DNA of 64,000 nucleotides, from NCBI GenBank assembly GCA_023437715.1, contig JAEZFK010000036.1:1-64000 (forward strand). Direction: 5' to 3'. The notes under the pieces were generated by a model, which was given only the letters and a program-made list of their open reading frames with translations, was not told the DNA's origin and did not search any database. The position numbers were made by a program, and so were the translations under genes. The DNA is from Bacillota bacterium. Its GTDB lineage: Bacteria > Bacillota > Clostridia > Lachnospirales > Lachnospiraceae. Position 1 is the stretch's first letter. Every line of letters starts with the position of its first letter. Below are positions 49,834 through 58,408 of this stretch, piece after piece.

Positions 49834-51153
49834 TTAAACCTCTGTGGTAATGAATATGTCGTAAATGGCCTTAATGGCTTCCTCAAAATCGGAATTTTTC
49901 ACGCCGATGATGATGTTTAACTCACTGGAGCCCTGGTCAATCATCTTTACATTGACTCTGGAATGGGCCAGGGCCGAGAATATTCTTCCCGCCGTCCCTC
50001 TGGTGGCTTTCATGCCCCGTCCCACGACAGCGACTAAGGCAAGGTCTGATTCCAGCTCCACAAAATCCGGTTCCACTGCACGGTGGATTCCTGCGATGAC
50101 GGACTGCTCATACTCTTCAAATTCCGACTGGTGGACGAATATGGTCATGGTATCAATTCCCGACGGCATATGCTCAAAGGAAATGCCGTACCGTTCAAAC
50201 ACCTCCAGCACCTTTCTCCCAAAGCCTACCTCCGCGTTCATCATGGCCTTTTCAATATTGATGGAGCAGAAGCCCTTTTTGCCGGCGATTCCCGTAATGG
50301 TATAATGAGGCTTGCGGCAGGTGCTTTCCACGATCAGGGTTCCCTTGTCCTCCGGCTTGTTGGTGTTGCGGATGTTGATGGGAATCCCCTCTTTTCTAAC
50401 AGGGAAAATGGCGTCCTCATGAAGAACGCTGGCTCCCATATAGGCCAGCTCCCGGAGCTCTCTGTATGTAATGGTCTCGATGACCTCCGGATTCTTGATG
50501 ATTCTGGGGTCCGCCACTAAAAAGCCGGAAACATCGGTCCAGTTTTCATACATATCCGCATGGATGGCCTTTGCCACAATGGAGCCGGTCACATCAGAGC
50601 CGCCTCTGGAAAAGGTCTTGATGGATCCGTCATTCTTTGATCCGTAAAAACCGGGAATGACCGCCTTTTCCACGTGCTCCAGCCGCTCTCTCAGCTCCTT
50701 GTCCGTGGACTCCGGCTCAAAGCTTCCGTCCTCGTCAAAGAAGATCACCTCAGCCGCGTCAATAAATTCATAGCCTAAATATTCCGCCATCACCATGCCG
50801 TTTAGGTACTCCCCTCTGGAAGCCGCATAGTCACGTCCGGCCTTATTTAAAAAGTTCTCCTCAATAACCGCAAATTCATGATCCAGATTTAAATTTAAGC
50901 CAAGGCCATCGATAATCTCCTCATACCGTTCCTGAATTTTTTCCAGAAGCTTCTTGTAGCTCTTTCCCTCTGCCGCCGCATCATAGCACTGGTACAGCAT
51001 ATCCGTGACCTTTTCATCCTTGTCACTGCGCTTGCCCGGGGCAGAAGGGATTACAAACCGCCTGCTCTTATCCCCTCGGATGATGTCGCCCACCTTTTTA
51101 AACTGCTTTGCGCTGGCTAAGGAGCTCCCTCCGAATTTCACAACTTTTTTCAT
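49834..51153 (-). CDS. Aspartate kinase
   Basis: 439-aa enzyme, first step of the lysine/threonine/methionine pathway. The N-terminal motif VVKFGGSSLA, the FSRGGSDVTGS catalytic stretch and two C-terminal ACT domains (IAGKKGFCSINIEKAMMN; VAVVGRGMKATRGTAGRIFSAL) are present, so it should be feedback-regulated by amino acids. I start at 51153, where GAGGAGG precedes the ATG; a longer frame to 51189 has no such site. Confidence 0.95.
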   Translation of the reverse strand: MKKVVKFGGSSLASAKQFKKVGDIIRGDKSRRFVIPSAPGKRSDKDEKVTDMLYQCYDAAAEGKSYKKLLEKIQERYEEIIDGLGLNLNLDHEFAVIEENFLNKAGRDYAASRGEYLNGMVMAEYLGYEFIDAAEVIFFDEDGSFEPESTDKELRERLEHVEKAVIPGFYGSKNDGSIKTFSRGGSDVTGSIVAKAIHADMYENWTDVSGFLVADPRIIKNPEVIETITYRELRELAYMGASVLHEDAIFPVRKEGIPINIRNTNKPEDKGTLIVESTCRKPHYTITGIAGKKGFCSINIEKAMMNAEVGFGRKVLEVFERYGISFEHMPSGIDTMTIFVHQSEFEEYEQSVIAGIHRAVEPDFVELESDLALVAVVGRGMKATRGTAGRIFSALAHSRVNVKMIDQGSSELNIIIGVKNSDFEEAIKAIYDIFITTEV

Positions 51154-51200
51154 AGCCTCTTCCTCCTCTGAATTCAGGTTATTATCCATATTTAACCGAA

Positions 51201-51229
51201 ATAATATCCTAATTGCAGACGGCTGTCAA
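51201..51229 (-). promoter_or_regulatory. Promoter of the aspartate kinase gene
   Basis: TTGACA (51224-51229), 17-bp spacer, TATTAT (51201-51206) on the minus strand. Confidence 0.7.
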
Positions 51230-51328
51230 GTATTTTCCCAGAGGTTTGCATATTTTCCCATTTTCATGTATAAACTTTCTTTCGTCTGCTTTAGCCTTAC
51301 TTTTGTACGCCCCACAAAGACAAACCCC

Positions 51329-51922
51329 TTATTTTTCCTCCAGGGCTTCCATCTCCTGATTTACCGATTCCTCGCAGGAACGCATGGCTAAAATGGTTCC
51401 TTCGAAAAGCTCATCCAGGGTCCAGCCCAGATTTTCCGCGCCTGAGGCAATGACGTCTCTGGAACAGCCTGCCGCAAACTTTTTATCCTTGTACTTCTTC
51501 TTTAAGCTGGAAACCTCCATATCCATGACGCTTTTGGACGGACGCATCCGGGCCGCTGCTCCGATGAGGCCGGTCAGTTCATCCGCCGCAAACAGAATCT
51601 TTTCCATTTCATGCTCCGGCTTCACTTCGGTACAGATGCCGTACCCGTGGCTGCATATGGCATGGACCAGCTCCTCCTCTGCTTTAACCTCCGCAAGAAG
51701 CTCCGGGGCCTTTACACAGTGCTCCTCTGGAAAGCGCTCAAAATCCACATCGTGAAGAAGCCCGGCAATTCCCCAGAAGTCCTCTTCATCCCCATATCCT
51801 CTTTCCCCTGCATACCAGCGCATCACCCCCTCCACGGTCAGGCCGTGAAGAAGATGAAAGGGTTCCTTATTGTATTTCATGAGCAATTCCAATGCCTGTT
51901 GTCTTGATACTGCTGTTTTCAT
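51329..51922 (-). CDS. HD-domain protein
   Basis: 197-aa cytoplasmic protein with an HD-type phosphohydrolase fold. The metal-binding LLHDVDFERFPEEHC gives the HD pair, with a second His in ICSHGYG. It resembles uncharacterised HDIG-like hydrolases; the substrate is unknown. Its ATG overlaps the TGA of the DUF523 gene (ATGA), so they are coupled. Confidence 0.85.
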   Translation of the reverse strand: MKTAVSRQQALELLMKYNKEPFHLLHGLTVEGVMRWYAGERGYGDEEDFWGIAGLLHDVDFERFPEEHCVKAPELLAEVKAEEELVHAICSHGYGICTEVKPEHEMEKILFAADELTGLIGAAARMRPSKSVMDMEVSSLKKKYKDKKFAAGCSRDVIASGAENLGWTLDELFEGTILAMRSCEESVNQEMEALEEK

Positions 51923-52428
51923 TTCTGCTTCTCTCCTTTAACTTCACCTTCAGGGTGTTTTCTCTTTTCTCCGGACAGAGCCCTCAAATCGCTTTCCCCT
52001 GTCACCGTGATTCCGTTTTCCTCTAAAAGCATGGCAGTCACTCCGCTTCCTGCTGCCGTGGTTCCCGAAAATGTCCCGTCATAGATCACTCCATGGCCGC
52101 ACGAGGGACTCCGTTCCTTTAATATGGCCTTTTTGCATCCCAAAAGCTTTCCAAGCCTTAATGCCTCCCGGGCGCCCAGCTTAAAATAATCTGTCACATC
52201 CTGTCCCAGCCGGTTCATCACCCGGATTTCCTTCCCGTTTTGGGGGATGATTTCCGACGGCTCCCTGGGAGTTTCCATCCCTCCCAGCTGCTCCGGGCAG
52301 ACAGGAATGAAATTGTATTCTTCCATAAGCTCCAGAACCTCTTTTCTTTCGCCGCTCCCGCCGTCATAACGGCAGTTGACTCCCAGCAGACAGGCGCTTA
52401 CCAGAATGTTTTCCTTTTCTCCGCTCAT
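51919..52428 (-). CDS. DUF523 protein
   Basis: 169-aa cytoplasmic protein of the DUF523 family: ILVSACLLGVNCRYDGG, then ICPEQ-type FIPVCPEQLGGMETPR, and ILKERSPSCGHGVIYDG with conserved cysteines. Function is not known; conserved cysteines suggest metal or sulfur chemistry. It is the first gene of a two-gene operon with the HD-domain protein. Confidence 0.88.
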   Translation of the reverse strand: MSGEKENILVSACLLGVNCRYDGGSGERKEVLELMEEYNFIPVCPEQLGGMETPREPSEIIPQNGKEIRVMNRLGQDVTDYFKLGAREALRLGKLLGCKKAILKERSPSCGHGVIYDGTFSGTTAAGSGVTAMLLEENGITVTGESDLRALSGEKRKHPEGEVKGEKQK

Positions 52429-52490
52429 TTCCCGCCTCCTTCCATAAATTCTACTGTATCAAAAAATACAGCCGGCTTCAATCCCTTTAA

Positions 52491-52542
52491 AGAAATATGC
52501 GTAATTATTCTGCCACACATATTTCTATAGGGCGGAACGCCC
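52491..52542 (+). repeat. Structured repeat, copy 2 of the 14.6-kb element
   Basis: AGAAATATG (52491-52499) pairs with CATATTTCT (52518-52526), followed by ATA and a GGGCG-GAA-CGCCC hairpin (52530-52542). This is the architecture and core sequence of 14564-14671, with a shorter internal arm. It lies between the divergent DUF523 and XdhC-like genes. A further ACAAATAT/ATATTTGT hairpin follows near 52557-52575. Confidence 0.65.
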
Positions 52543-52584
52543 GACATGAATAATAACAAATATGCCAATATTTGTTCCAAGCAT

Positions 52585-52614
52585 TTGAAAACCGGGCGGG
52601 TAATATGGTATACT
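52585..52614 (+). promoter_or_regulatory. Promoter of the XdhC-like gene
   Basis: TTGAAA (52585-52590), 18-bp spacer and TATACT (52609-52614). The leader to the preferred start is about 125 nt. Confidence 0.6.
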
Positions 52615-52745
52615 TGTCATATTGTAGAAATATTTGCATATCAGGTGGGAATAATAGGAAAGACACGGAAAGTTCCTGTCTGGAAAAGTATTTTATTATC
52701 CGGCAGTATTTGAAATAAATTTACCATGTGGAAAGGAATATTTTT

Positions 52746-53768
52746 ATGGAATTTTACGAAAAGCTAAATAAGGCGGACAAGGATAAAAACCTGGCCAACC
52801 TAACCATCATCGAGGGACCCGGCACCGGTTCAAAAGCCCTGTGGTACGACGGAGGACTTCTTTATACTGAGGGAGACGGGAAAGCCTTCGACATTTTCCT
52901 GGAGCCTTTAAAAAATGCAGAAAAGACCCAGATCATTACGGCAGGCGGCAGCCGGTGCTTCTGTGAATTTATAACCAACGAAAAGCGCATGGTAGTCTGC
53001 GGCGCAGGCCATATTTCAATCCCCATAATCAAGATAGGAAAAATGCTGGGTTTTCATATTACGGTCATTGACGACCGGATGTCCTTTACCAATCACGCAA
53101 AGGCGGCGGGGGCGGATGTTGTCCTGTGCAAGCCTTTCCAGGAAGCCTTACAGGAAATAAAGGGAAGCCCCAACCATTACTTCGTCATCGTCACCAGAGG
53201 CCACCGGTACGATCAGGAATGCCTGTATGCGATTACAGGCAAAAAAAATGCCTACATCGGCATGATCGGAAGCAAGGCCAGGGTGAAGCTGGTCAAGGAA
53301 TATCTGGTGGAGCACGGGGTGAGTAAGGAACTGCTTGATAAGGTCTATACTCCTATCGGATTAAAGATAAATGCCCAGACCCCGGAGGAAATCGCTGTAG
53401 CCATTATGGCGGAGATCATCCAGGTGAAAAATGACGGAAAAATCGGCTTTGGATTTCCAAAGGATATTCTGGATGTGCTCACCGCTGAAAAATCGCCGGA
53501 CATGCCCATGTCCCTGGTCACCATTGTTTCAAAAAAGGGCCCGGCTCCCAGGGATGCCAGCACAAAAATGCTTGTGATGCTGGACGGAAGCACGGTCGGA
53601 ACCATCGGAGGGGGCTGCGTGGAATCAGAGGTCTGCACAATCGCAAGGGAAGTAGCGAGGGAGAAAACACCGGTGCTGAAAAAAGTCGACATGACCATTG
53701 ACAATGCAGAGGACGAAGGCATGGTGTGCGGTGGTGTCGTAGAGGTTTATATTGAGCCGGTTTTTTAA
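52746..53768 (+). CDS. XdhC/CoxI-family protein
   Basis: 340-aa protein. A poorly conserved N-terminal segment (about 1-75) is followed by a Rossmann domain (VVCGAGHISIPIIKIGKMLGFHITVIDDR, about 78-105; YIGMIGSKARV) and then a C-terminal XdhC_CoxI segment (MSLVTIVSKKGPAPRDASTKMLV, TIGGGCVESEV). XdhC proteins help insert sulfurated molybdenum cofactor into xanthine dehydrogenase. Their usual order is CoxI domain first and Rossmann second, so the order here is reversed or the N-terminal CoxI domain has decayed. No molybdenum enzyme gene is adjacent. GGAAAGGA precedes the ATG at 52746, which I prefer to 52728. Confidence 0.82.
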   Translation: MEFYEKLNKADKDKNLANLTIIEGPGTGSKALWYDGGLLYTEGDGKAFDIFLEPLKNAEKTQIITAGGSRCFCEFITNEKRMVVCGAGHISIPIIKIGKMLGFHITVIDDRMSFTNHAKAAGADVVLCKPFQEALQEIKGSPNHYFVIVTRGHRYDQECLYAITGKKNAYIGMIGSKARVKLVKEYLVEHGVSKELLDKVYTPIGLKINAQTPEEIAVAIMAEIIQVKNDGKIGFGFPKDILDVLTAEKSPDMPMSLVTIVSKKGPAPRDASTKMLVMLDGSTVGTIGGGCVESEVCTIAREVAREKTPVLKKVDMTIDNAEDEGMVCGGVVEVYIEPVF

Positions 53769-53795
53769 TTCCTACTCTTTTTCTATAAAAAGACA

Positions 53796-53824
53796 ATGAC
53801 ATTTTCTTCAAAATATAGTATACT
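53796..53824 (+). promoter_or_regulatory. Promoter of the A-type flavoprotein gene
   Basis: ATGACA (53796-53801), 17-bp spacer, TATACT (53819-53824). Confidence 0.65.
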
Positions 53825-53869
53825 TCAAGATGACTCAATAGATCGAACAAAAGAAAGGAAAGCCGCATC

Positions 53870-55072
53870 ATGTATTGTGTAAAAAATATCAAAGACGACT
53901 TATTCTGGGTTGGCGGAAGCGACCGTCGTCTCGCCATGTTTGAAAACGCTTACCCGATTCCGCGGGGAATTTCTTATAACTCCTATGTCCTGCTGGATGA
54001 GAAAACCATTCTTTTTGATACCGTTGACCGGGCCATCTCCGGGCTGTTTCTGGAAAATGTGGAATCAGTTTTAGGAGGCCGCGACTTAGACTACATCATC
54101 GTCAACCACATGGAGCCGGATCACTGCGCCACCCTGGGAGAGATCGTCAGAAGATATCCCAATGTAAAGGTGATCTGCAATGTGAAAACAGTTCCTATCA
54201 TCAATCAGTTTTACGAATTCGGCGTTGATTCCAGGGCGGTGATCATAAAGGAAGGGGACACATTCTGTTCCGGAAAGCATACTTTCACCTTTTTCATGGC
54301 TCCCATGGTCCACTGGCCCGAGGTCATGGTGACTTATGACACCACGGACAAAATCCTGTTTTCTGCCGATGCTTTCGGCACTTTCGGAGCCATGAACGGA
54401 AACCTGTTCGCCGATGAATTAAACTTTGAACGGGACTGGCTCGACGATGCCAGAAGATATTATGCCAACATCGTGGGCAAATACGGCCCGTCCACCCAGA
54501 CGCTTTTAAAGAAGATCTCCGGTCTGGGAATTGAGATACTCTGTCCCCTTCACGGGCCCATATGGCGTTCCGACATCGACTGGTATATGGACAAGTACCA
54601 GCTCTGGAGCACCTATGAACCGGAAGAGAAAGCTGTCATGATCGCTTACGGCTCCATTTACGGAAATACGGAAAATGCAGCCAACATCCTGGCCTGCCGC
54701 CTGGCGGAACGGGGAATCCGCAACATCGTCATGTACGACGTTTCCGTGACCCATCCCTCCGTCATCATCTCAGAAGCATTCCGCTGCAGCCATCTGGTCT
54801 TTGCTTCCTCCACCTACAACGGAGGCATTTTCAGCAATATGGAACACCTGCTTACGGATATGAGAGCCCACAATGTGCAGAACCGCACAGTGGCCCTCAT
54901 GGAAAACGGCTCCTGGGCCATTATGGCCGGCAAGAAAATGACCGAGATTCTTTCCGACATGAAGAACATGACCATTCTGGAAGGAATGGTTACCATCAAA
55001 TCCTCTGTGAAAGAGGATCAGCTGGTGGATATCGGAGCTCTGGCTAACGCAATTGCAGACTCCTTAAAGTAA
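53870..55072 (+). CDS. A-type flavoprotein (FprA; flavo-diiron protein)
   Basis: 400-aa cytoplasmic flavo-diiron protein that reduces O2 (or NO) to protect anaerobes. The beta-lactamase-like domain has the diiron ligands HMEPDHC (about residue 80-86) and PMVHWPEVM with a later ADAFG; the C-terminal flavodoxin domain begins at about residue 255 (YGSIYGNTENAANILACRL) and ends SSTYNGG..MLT-like. It has no rubredoxin domain, so an external electron donor is needed. GAAAGGAAAG precedes the ATG. Confidence 0.94.
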   Translation: MYCVKNIKDDLFWVGGSDRRLAMFENAYPIPRGISYNSYVLLDEKTILFDTVDRAISGLFLENVESVLGGRDLDYIIVNHMEPDHCATLGEIVRRYPNVKVICNVKTVPIINQFYEFGVDSRAVIIKEGDTFCSGKHTFTFFMAPMVHWPEVMVTYDTTDKILFSADAFGTFGAMNGNLFADELNFERDWLDDARRYYANIVGKYGPSTQTLLKKISGLGIEILCPLHGPIWRSDIDWYMDKYQLWSTYEPEEKAVMIAYGSIYGNTENAANILACRLAERGIRNIVMYDVSVTHPSVIISEAFRCSHLVFASSTYNGGIFSNMEHLLTDMRAHNVQNRTVALMENGSWAIMAGKKMTEILSDMKNMTILEGMVTIKSSVKEDQLVDIGALANAIADSLK

Positions 55073-55092
55073 TCAAAAGCCCAAAAACAAAG

Positions 55093-55139
55093 GCCCCTGG
55101 AAAATGATTTCAAAAAATCATTTTCCAGGGGCTTTTTTT
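55093..55139 (+). terminator. Strong terminator between the flavoprotein and deformylase genes
   Basis: A perfect 17-bp stem (55093-55109 with 55116-55132) is followed by seven T residues. The A-rich left side makes it workable on the minus strand too. Confidence 0.92.
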
Positions 55140-55140
55140 C

Positions 55141-55590
55141 TTAAAGCCATTCCGTTACCTTATCCGTAAAACAGATTCCATCCAGATGGTCAATTTCATG
55201 GCAAAGGCATTTTGCCATGTCATCGGTTCCCGTAAGGGTGATCGCCTCTCCCTTTTCATTAAGTGCTTTCACCACCACGGTCTGTGGACGAGTCAGCTTT
55301 CCAACCTTATCAGGAAAGCTTAAGCAGCCCTCCACTACCTCCTGCTCTCCTTCCGCCTCCACGACTACGGGGTTTACCAGCTTAATCACCCCTTCGCCCA
55401 TATCGATCACCACCAGCCGCTTTAAAATTCCCAGCTGGTTTGCCGCTACGGCTGCGCCGTTAGGGGTGTTATGCAGGGTTTCCGCCATGTCCCTTAAGAT
55501 TTCCCGGATACGGTCGTCCACAGCCTTTACTTCCTTACATTTCTTTCTCAATATTTCATCGCCTTCATACCGCATATTTAAGATAGCCAA
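55141..55590 (-). CDS. def: Peptide deformylase
   Basis: 149-aa Fe/Zn enzyme that removes the formyl group from nascent proteins. All three motifs are present: motif I NGAAVAANQLG, motif II EGCLSFP and motif III HEIDHLDG. I place the start at a TTG (55590), because GGAGGAAACGC precedes it and this gives the usual length; an ATG at 55668 would add an Arg-rich tail not seen in the family. Confidence 0.92.
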   Translation of the reverse strand: MAILNMRYEGDEILRKKCKEVKAVDDRIREILRDMAETLHNTPNGAAVAANQLGILKRLVVIDMGEGVIKLVNPVVVEAEGEQEVVEGCLSFPDKVGKLTRPQTVVVKALNEKGEAITLTGTDDMAKCLCHEIDHLDGICFTDKVTEWL

Positions 55591-55799
55591 AGCGTTTCCT
55601 CCAATTCTCTCCGCAAGCCGCCCCTCTTCGGGCCGCTGTTTTGAAAAACAAAAGAGCCGCAACCGCACTTCCTGTAGTTGAGGCCCCTTCGTTTCTGGTT
55701 TCTATATGTCGGAAAAATTATAACATTTGTTTTTTTAAAACACAAGCAATTTTTATATTTTTAATAAAATTTTATATGAAAAACCTTCTGTCTCCCGGA

Positions 55800-57887
55800 T
55801 TAAAACAGTGAAAATGACAGGAACAGGGAAGCCATCAGAGAAGCTACCAGGGAAACAACTGTAATCTGGGTGTTCAGAGACGGGCCTGCCGTATCCTTAA
55901 AGGGATCGCCCACCGTATCTCCGACAACAGCCGCCTTATGGGCATCGCTGCCTTTGCCGCCGTTTTCGCCCGATTCAATATACTTCTTTGCGTTGTCCCA
56001 CAAGCCGCCTGAATTACTCATGAATAAAGCCAGAAGAAGTCCGCTTATAATATTTCCGGCAAGGTATCCTCCCATTGACTCCACGCCGCCGACAAAGCCT
56101 ACGGCAACCGTGGCGATAATGCTCATAAGGCCTGCGGGAACCAATTCCTTCAATGCTCCATGGGTTGCAATATCAATGCACTTGTCGTATTCAGGAATCA
56201 CGCCCGGCTTTCCTTCCTTAAGACCCTTGATCTCCCGGAACTGGCGGTGGATCTCTGAAACCATACGCTGTGCGTTGCGGTCAACACCCAGCATCAGCAT
56301 TGCGGAGAAGATGGCCGGAATGGCGGCTCCTACCAGCATACCGAAGAAAACAGTGGGGTTGATAATATCAAAGCCTGTTAAAACCGTAGTACCTGCGGCG
56401 TCGTTTACCTCACTCATAAAGGCGCCCAGCAGGGAGATGATCGTAAGGCCTGCGGCTGCAATGGCAAAGCCCTTGGTTACGGCCTTTACCGTGTTGCCTG
56501 CGCTGTCAAGGGAATCGGTAATTTCAAGGGCATCATCCCCTAAGTCCCCCATTTCTACCAGGCCTCTGGCATTGTCCGCAATGGGACCGTAAGCATCGTT
56601 GGAAATAATCATTCCCACGATGGAAAGCATTCCCACAGCCGCCATGGAGATTCCGAACATACCTGCCGTCGGATCACTGGGAGCGATGGAAGCACATAAA
56701 TTGTAGGAAATCAGTGCGGCGATTCCAATGCCGATCATGGCCGGCAAAACACTTAAAAATCCATAGGAAACGCCGGAAAGAATGGTAAATGCCGGGCCGG
56801 ATTCCGATGCCTTGGCAACGTTTCGAACCGGTTTTTTATTGTCATTGGTGAAATAATCGCTGGTAATGCCGATGATAACGCCCACAACCAGGCCAACAGC
56901 CGTCGCTCCCCAGATCCGCCAGTCAAACTGGAATATCATGGTAGCGCCTGCGGTCAGGACTGCAAAAATACCTGTGGTTATGTAGGTGCTCATATTCAGT
57001 GCTGTGGTAGGATCCCCGTTTTTGCCCATACGCGCCGCCATAACGCCGATGATGGAGGATAAGAGACCCAGGGACGCATAGCAGAATACCATGGCCGAAT
57101 AGTTCTCTCCCACCTTGGTGCCTAAAGCAATGGCCATAACCAGAGCCGATACCATGGAAGCTACATTGGAGTCGAATAAATCGGCGCCCATACCGGCTAC
57201 GTCGCCCACGTTATCGCCTACGTTATCGGCAATAACCGCAGGGTTTCGGGGGTCGTCCTCCGGGATTCCCAGCTCTACCTTACCAACAAGGTCAGCGCTG
57301 ATATCCGCGGTTTTCGTAAAGATTCCTCCTCCTGCCTTGGCAAACAGGGCCAGGGAGCTGGCTCCGAAGCTGAAGCCCAGCAAAGCGGTGGAATCTCCGG
57401 TAATCGCCATGACAAGGGTCACTCCAAGAAGAGAGCTTCCTACCACAGCCATGCCCATGACCGCACCTCCGCGGAAGGCCGACAAAAATGAGGGCTTTAA
57501 ACCGCCGTTCTGTGCGGATTCAGCGGTTTTAATGTTGGCAATGGTAGCCACCTGAATACCGATTTTTCCCGCAATGGCAGAAAATACGGTACCGCAGATA
57601 TAGGCGAGGACGATTGTGAGATTATTTAGAACAGATCCGCCTTTCCAGATAGGAGAGGGAAGAAACAAGAAAATCAAGAGAGCGGCTCCCGCGCAGAACT
57701 TCGTCAGTACAAGATATTCTTTTCGAAGAAATGTGTTTGCACCCTTCCGGATATAACCGCCGACTTCCTGCACCCGCTTGTTAGACGATGGTTGAGCGGA
57801 AACCCAGCGATACAACCAGACCGCAAATGCGAACGCAAAGAGAGAAACAAGAACGGAAATGATTAGAAATAAGCCCAAACTACCCAT
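55800..57887 (-). CDS. hppA: Membrane-bound pyrophosphatase (ion-translocating)
   Basis: 695-aa integral membrane enzyme that hydrolyses pyrophosphate to pump Na+ or H+. About sixteen membrane helices. Conserved acidic segments are visible: the GGGIFTKTADISADLVGK block, EDDPRNPAVIADNVGDNVGDVAGMGADLFDS, NDAYGPIADNARGL and GDTVGDPFKDTAGPSLN. The ion specificity (Na+, K+-dependent, or H+) cannot be settled here. It is monocistronic, with a TATTAT-like -10 region near 57950. Confidence 0.96.
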   Translation of the reverse strand: MGSLGLFLIISVLVSLFAFAFAVWLYRWVSAQPSSNKRVQEVGGYIRKGANTFLRKEYLVLTKFCAGAALLIFLFLPSPIWKGGSVLNNLTIVLAYICGTVFSAIAGKIGIQVATIANIKTAESAQNGGLKPSFLSAFRGGAVMGMAVVGSSLLGVTLVMAITGDSTALLGFSFGASSLALFAKAGGGIFTKTADISADLVGKVELGIPEDDPRNPAVIADNVGDNVGDVAGMGADLFDSNVASMVSALVMAIALGTKVGENYSAMVFCYASLGLLSSIIGVMAARMGKNGDPTTALNMSTYITTGIFAVLTAGATMIFQFDWRIWGATAVGLVVGVIIGITSDYFTNDNKKPVRNVAKASESGPAFTILSGVSYGFLSVLPAMIGIGIAALISYNLCASIAPSDPTAGMFGISMAAVGMLSIVGMIISNDAYGPIADNARGLVEMGDLGDDALEITDSLDSAGNTVKAVTKGFAIAAAGLTIISLLGAFMSEVNDAAGTTVLTGFDIINPTVFFGMLVGAAIPAIFSAMLMLGVDRNAQRMVSEIHRQFREIKGLKEGKPGVIPEYDKCIDIATHGALKELVPAGLMSIIATVAVGFVGGVESMGGYLAGNIISGLLLALFMSNSGGLWDNAKKYIESGENGGKGSDAHKAAVVGDTVGDPFKDTAGPSLNTQITVVSLVASLMASLFLSFSLF

Positions 57888-58114
57888 AACACCATTAACC
57901 TCCTACTTTCTTTGAAATAAAAAAATTTTTCGCTATTTTACACTTATGTATAATAGCACATTTATCCATAAATTACCATAGTTATTTTATATAAATTTAC
58001 CTATATTTTTTTGATGATCAGAAAAATTTTATGTTTACTTTGTAGATAAATGTCAATTTACGCCATATTACAGACAGCATTTTTACTTTTCATTTTCATC
58101 TTGCTTTGTGATCC

Positions 58115-58345
58115 GCCCGCCGCTCTTGCATTAATCAAGTCCCTTCCCTGCCCGAAGCATGCAGAAAATGCGCACAGCCGCGCTCCTGTAAAACTCCTCC
58201 GCCCTCTCCCGTAATCACCAGGTCCACGCCCTCCAGCTGGGCATCAAATCCAATGAGGTCCGGAACCGTCCCGACTCCTGATTTCATATCTGAATGAAAG
58301 AAGACCTTTAAGGCGGCCCCAAGCCCGGCCGCCCGCAAAAAAGTT
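58115..58345 (-). pseudogene. Glycerate kinase remnant
   Basis: A short frame (58135-58338) translates as AAGLGAALKVFFHSDMKSGVG, then PDLIGFDAQLEGVDLVITGEG, which is the C-terminal part of a GlxK-type glycerate kinase. After the TGEG motif the homology stops abruptly, and there is no upstream part: it begins next to the chemoreceptor terminator. A broken gene. Confidence 0.7.
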
Positions 58346-58353
58346 TTCTAACG

Positions 58354-58399
58354 CAAAAAAGCCGCCGGAAAAGGTGATCACTCACCCGTTTCCAGCGGC
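58354..58399 (-). terminator. Terminator of the chemoreceptor gene
   Basis: GCCGCTGGAAA (58389-58399) pairs with TTTTCCGGCGGC (58361-58372) across a long loop, followed on the minus strand by TTTTTT. Confidence 0.8.
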
Positions 58400-58408
58400 C
58401 CATTCTCT

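Noticed and set aside
55590..55668. ATG start adding 26 residues to peptide deformylase
   Set aside because: It lacks a ribosome site, the extension is absent from the family, and the TTG start has GGAGG.
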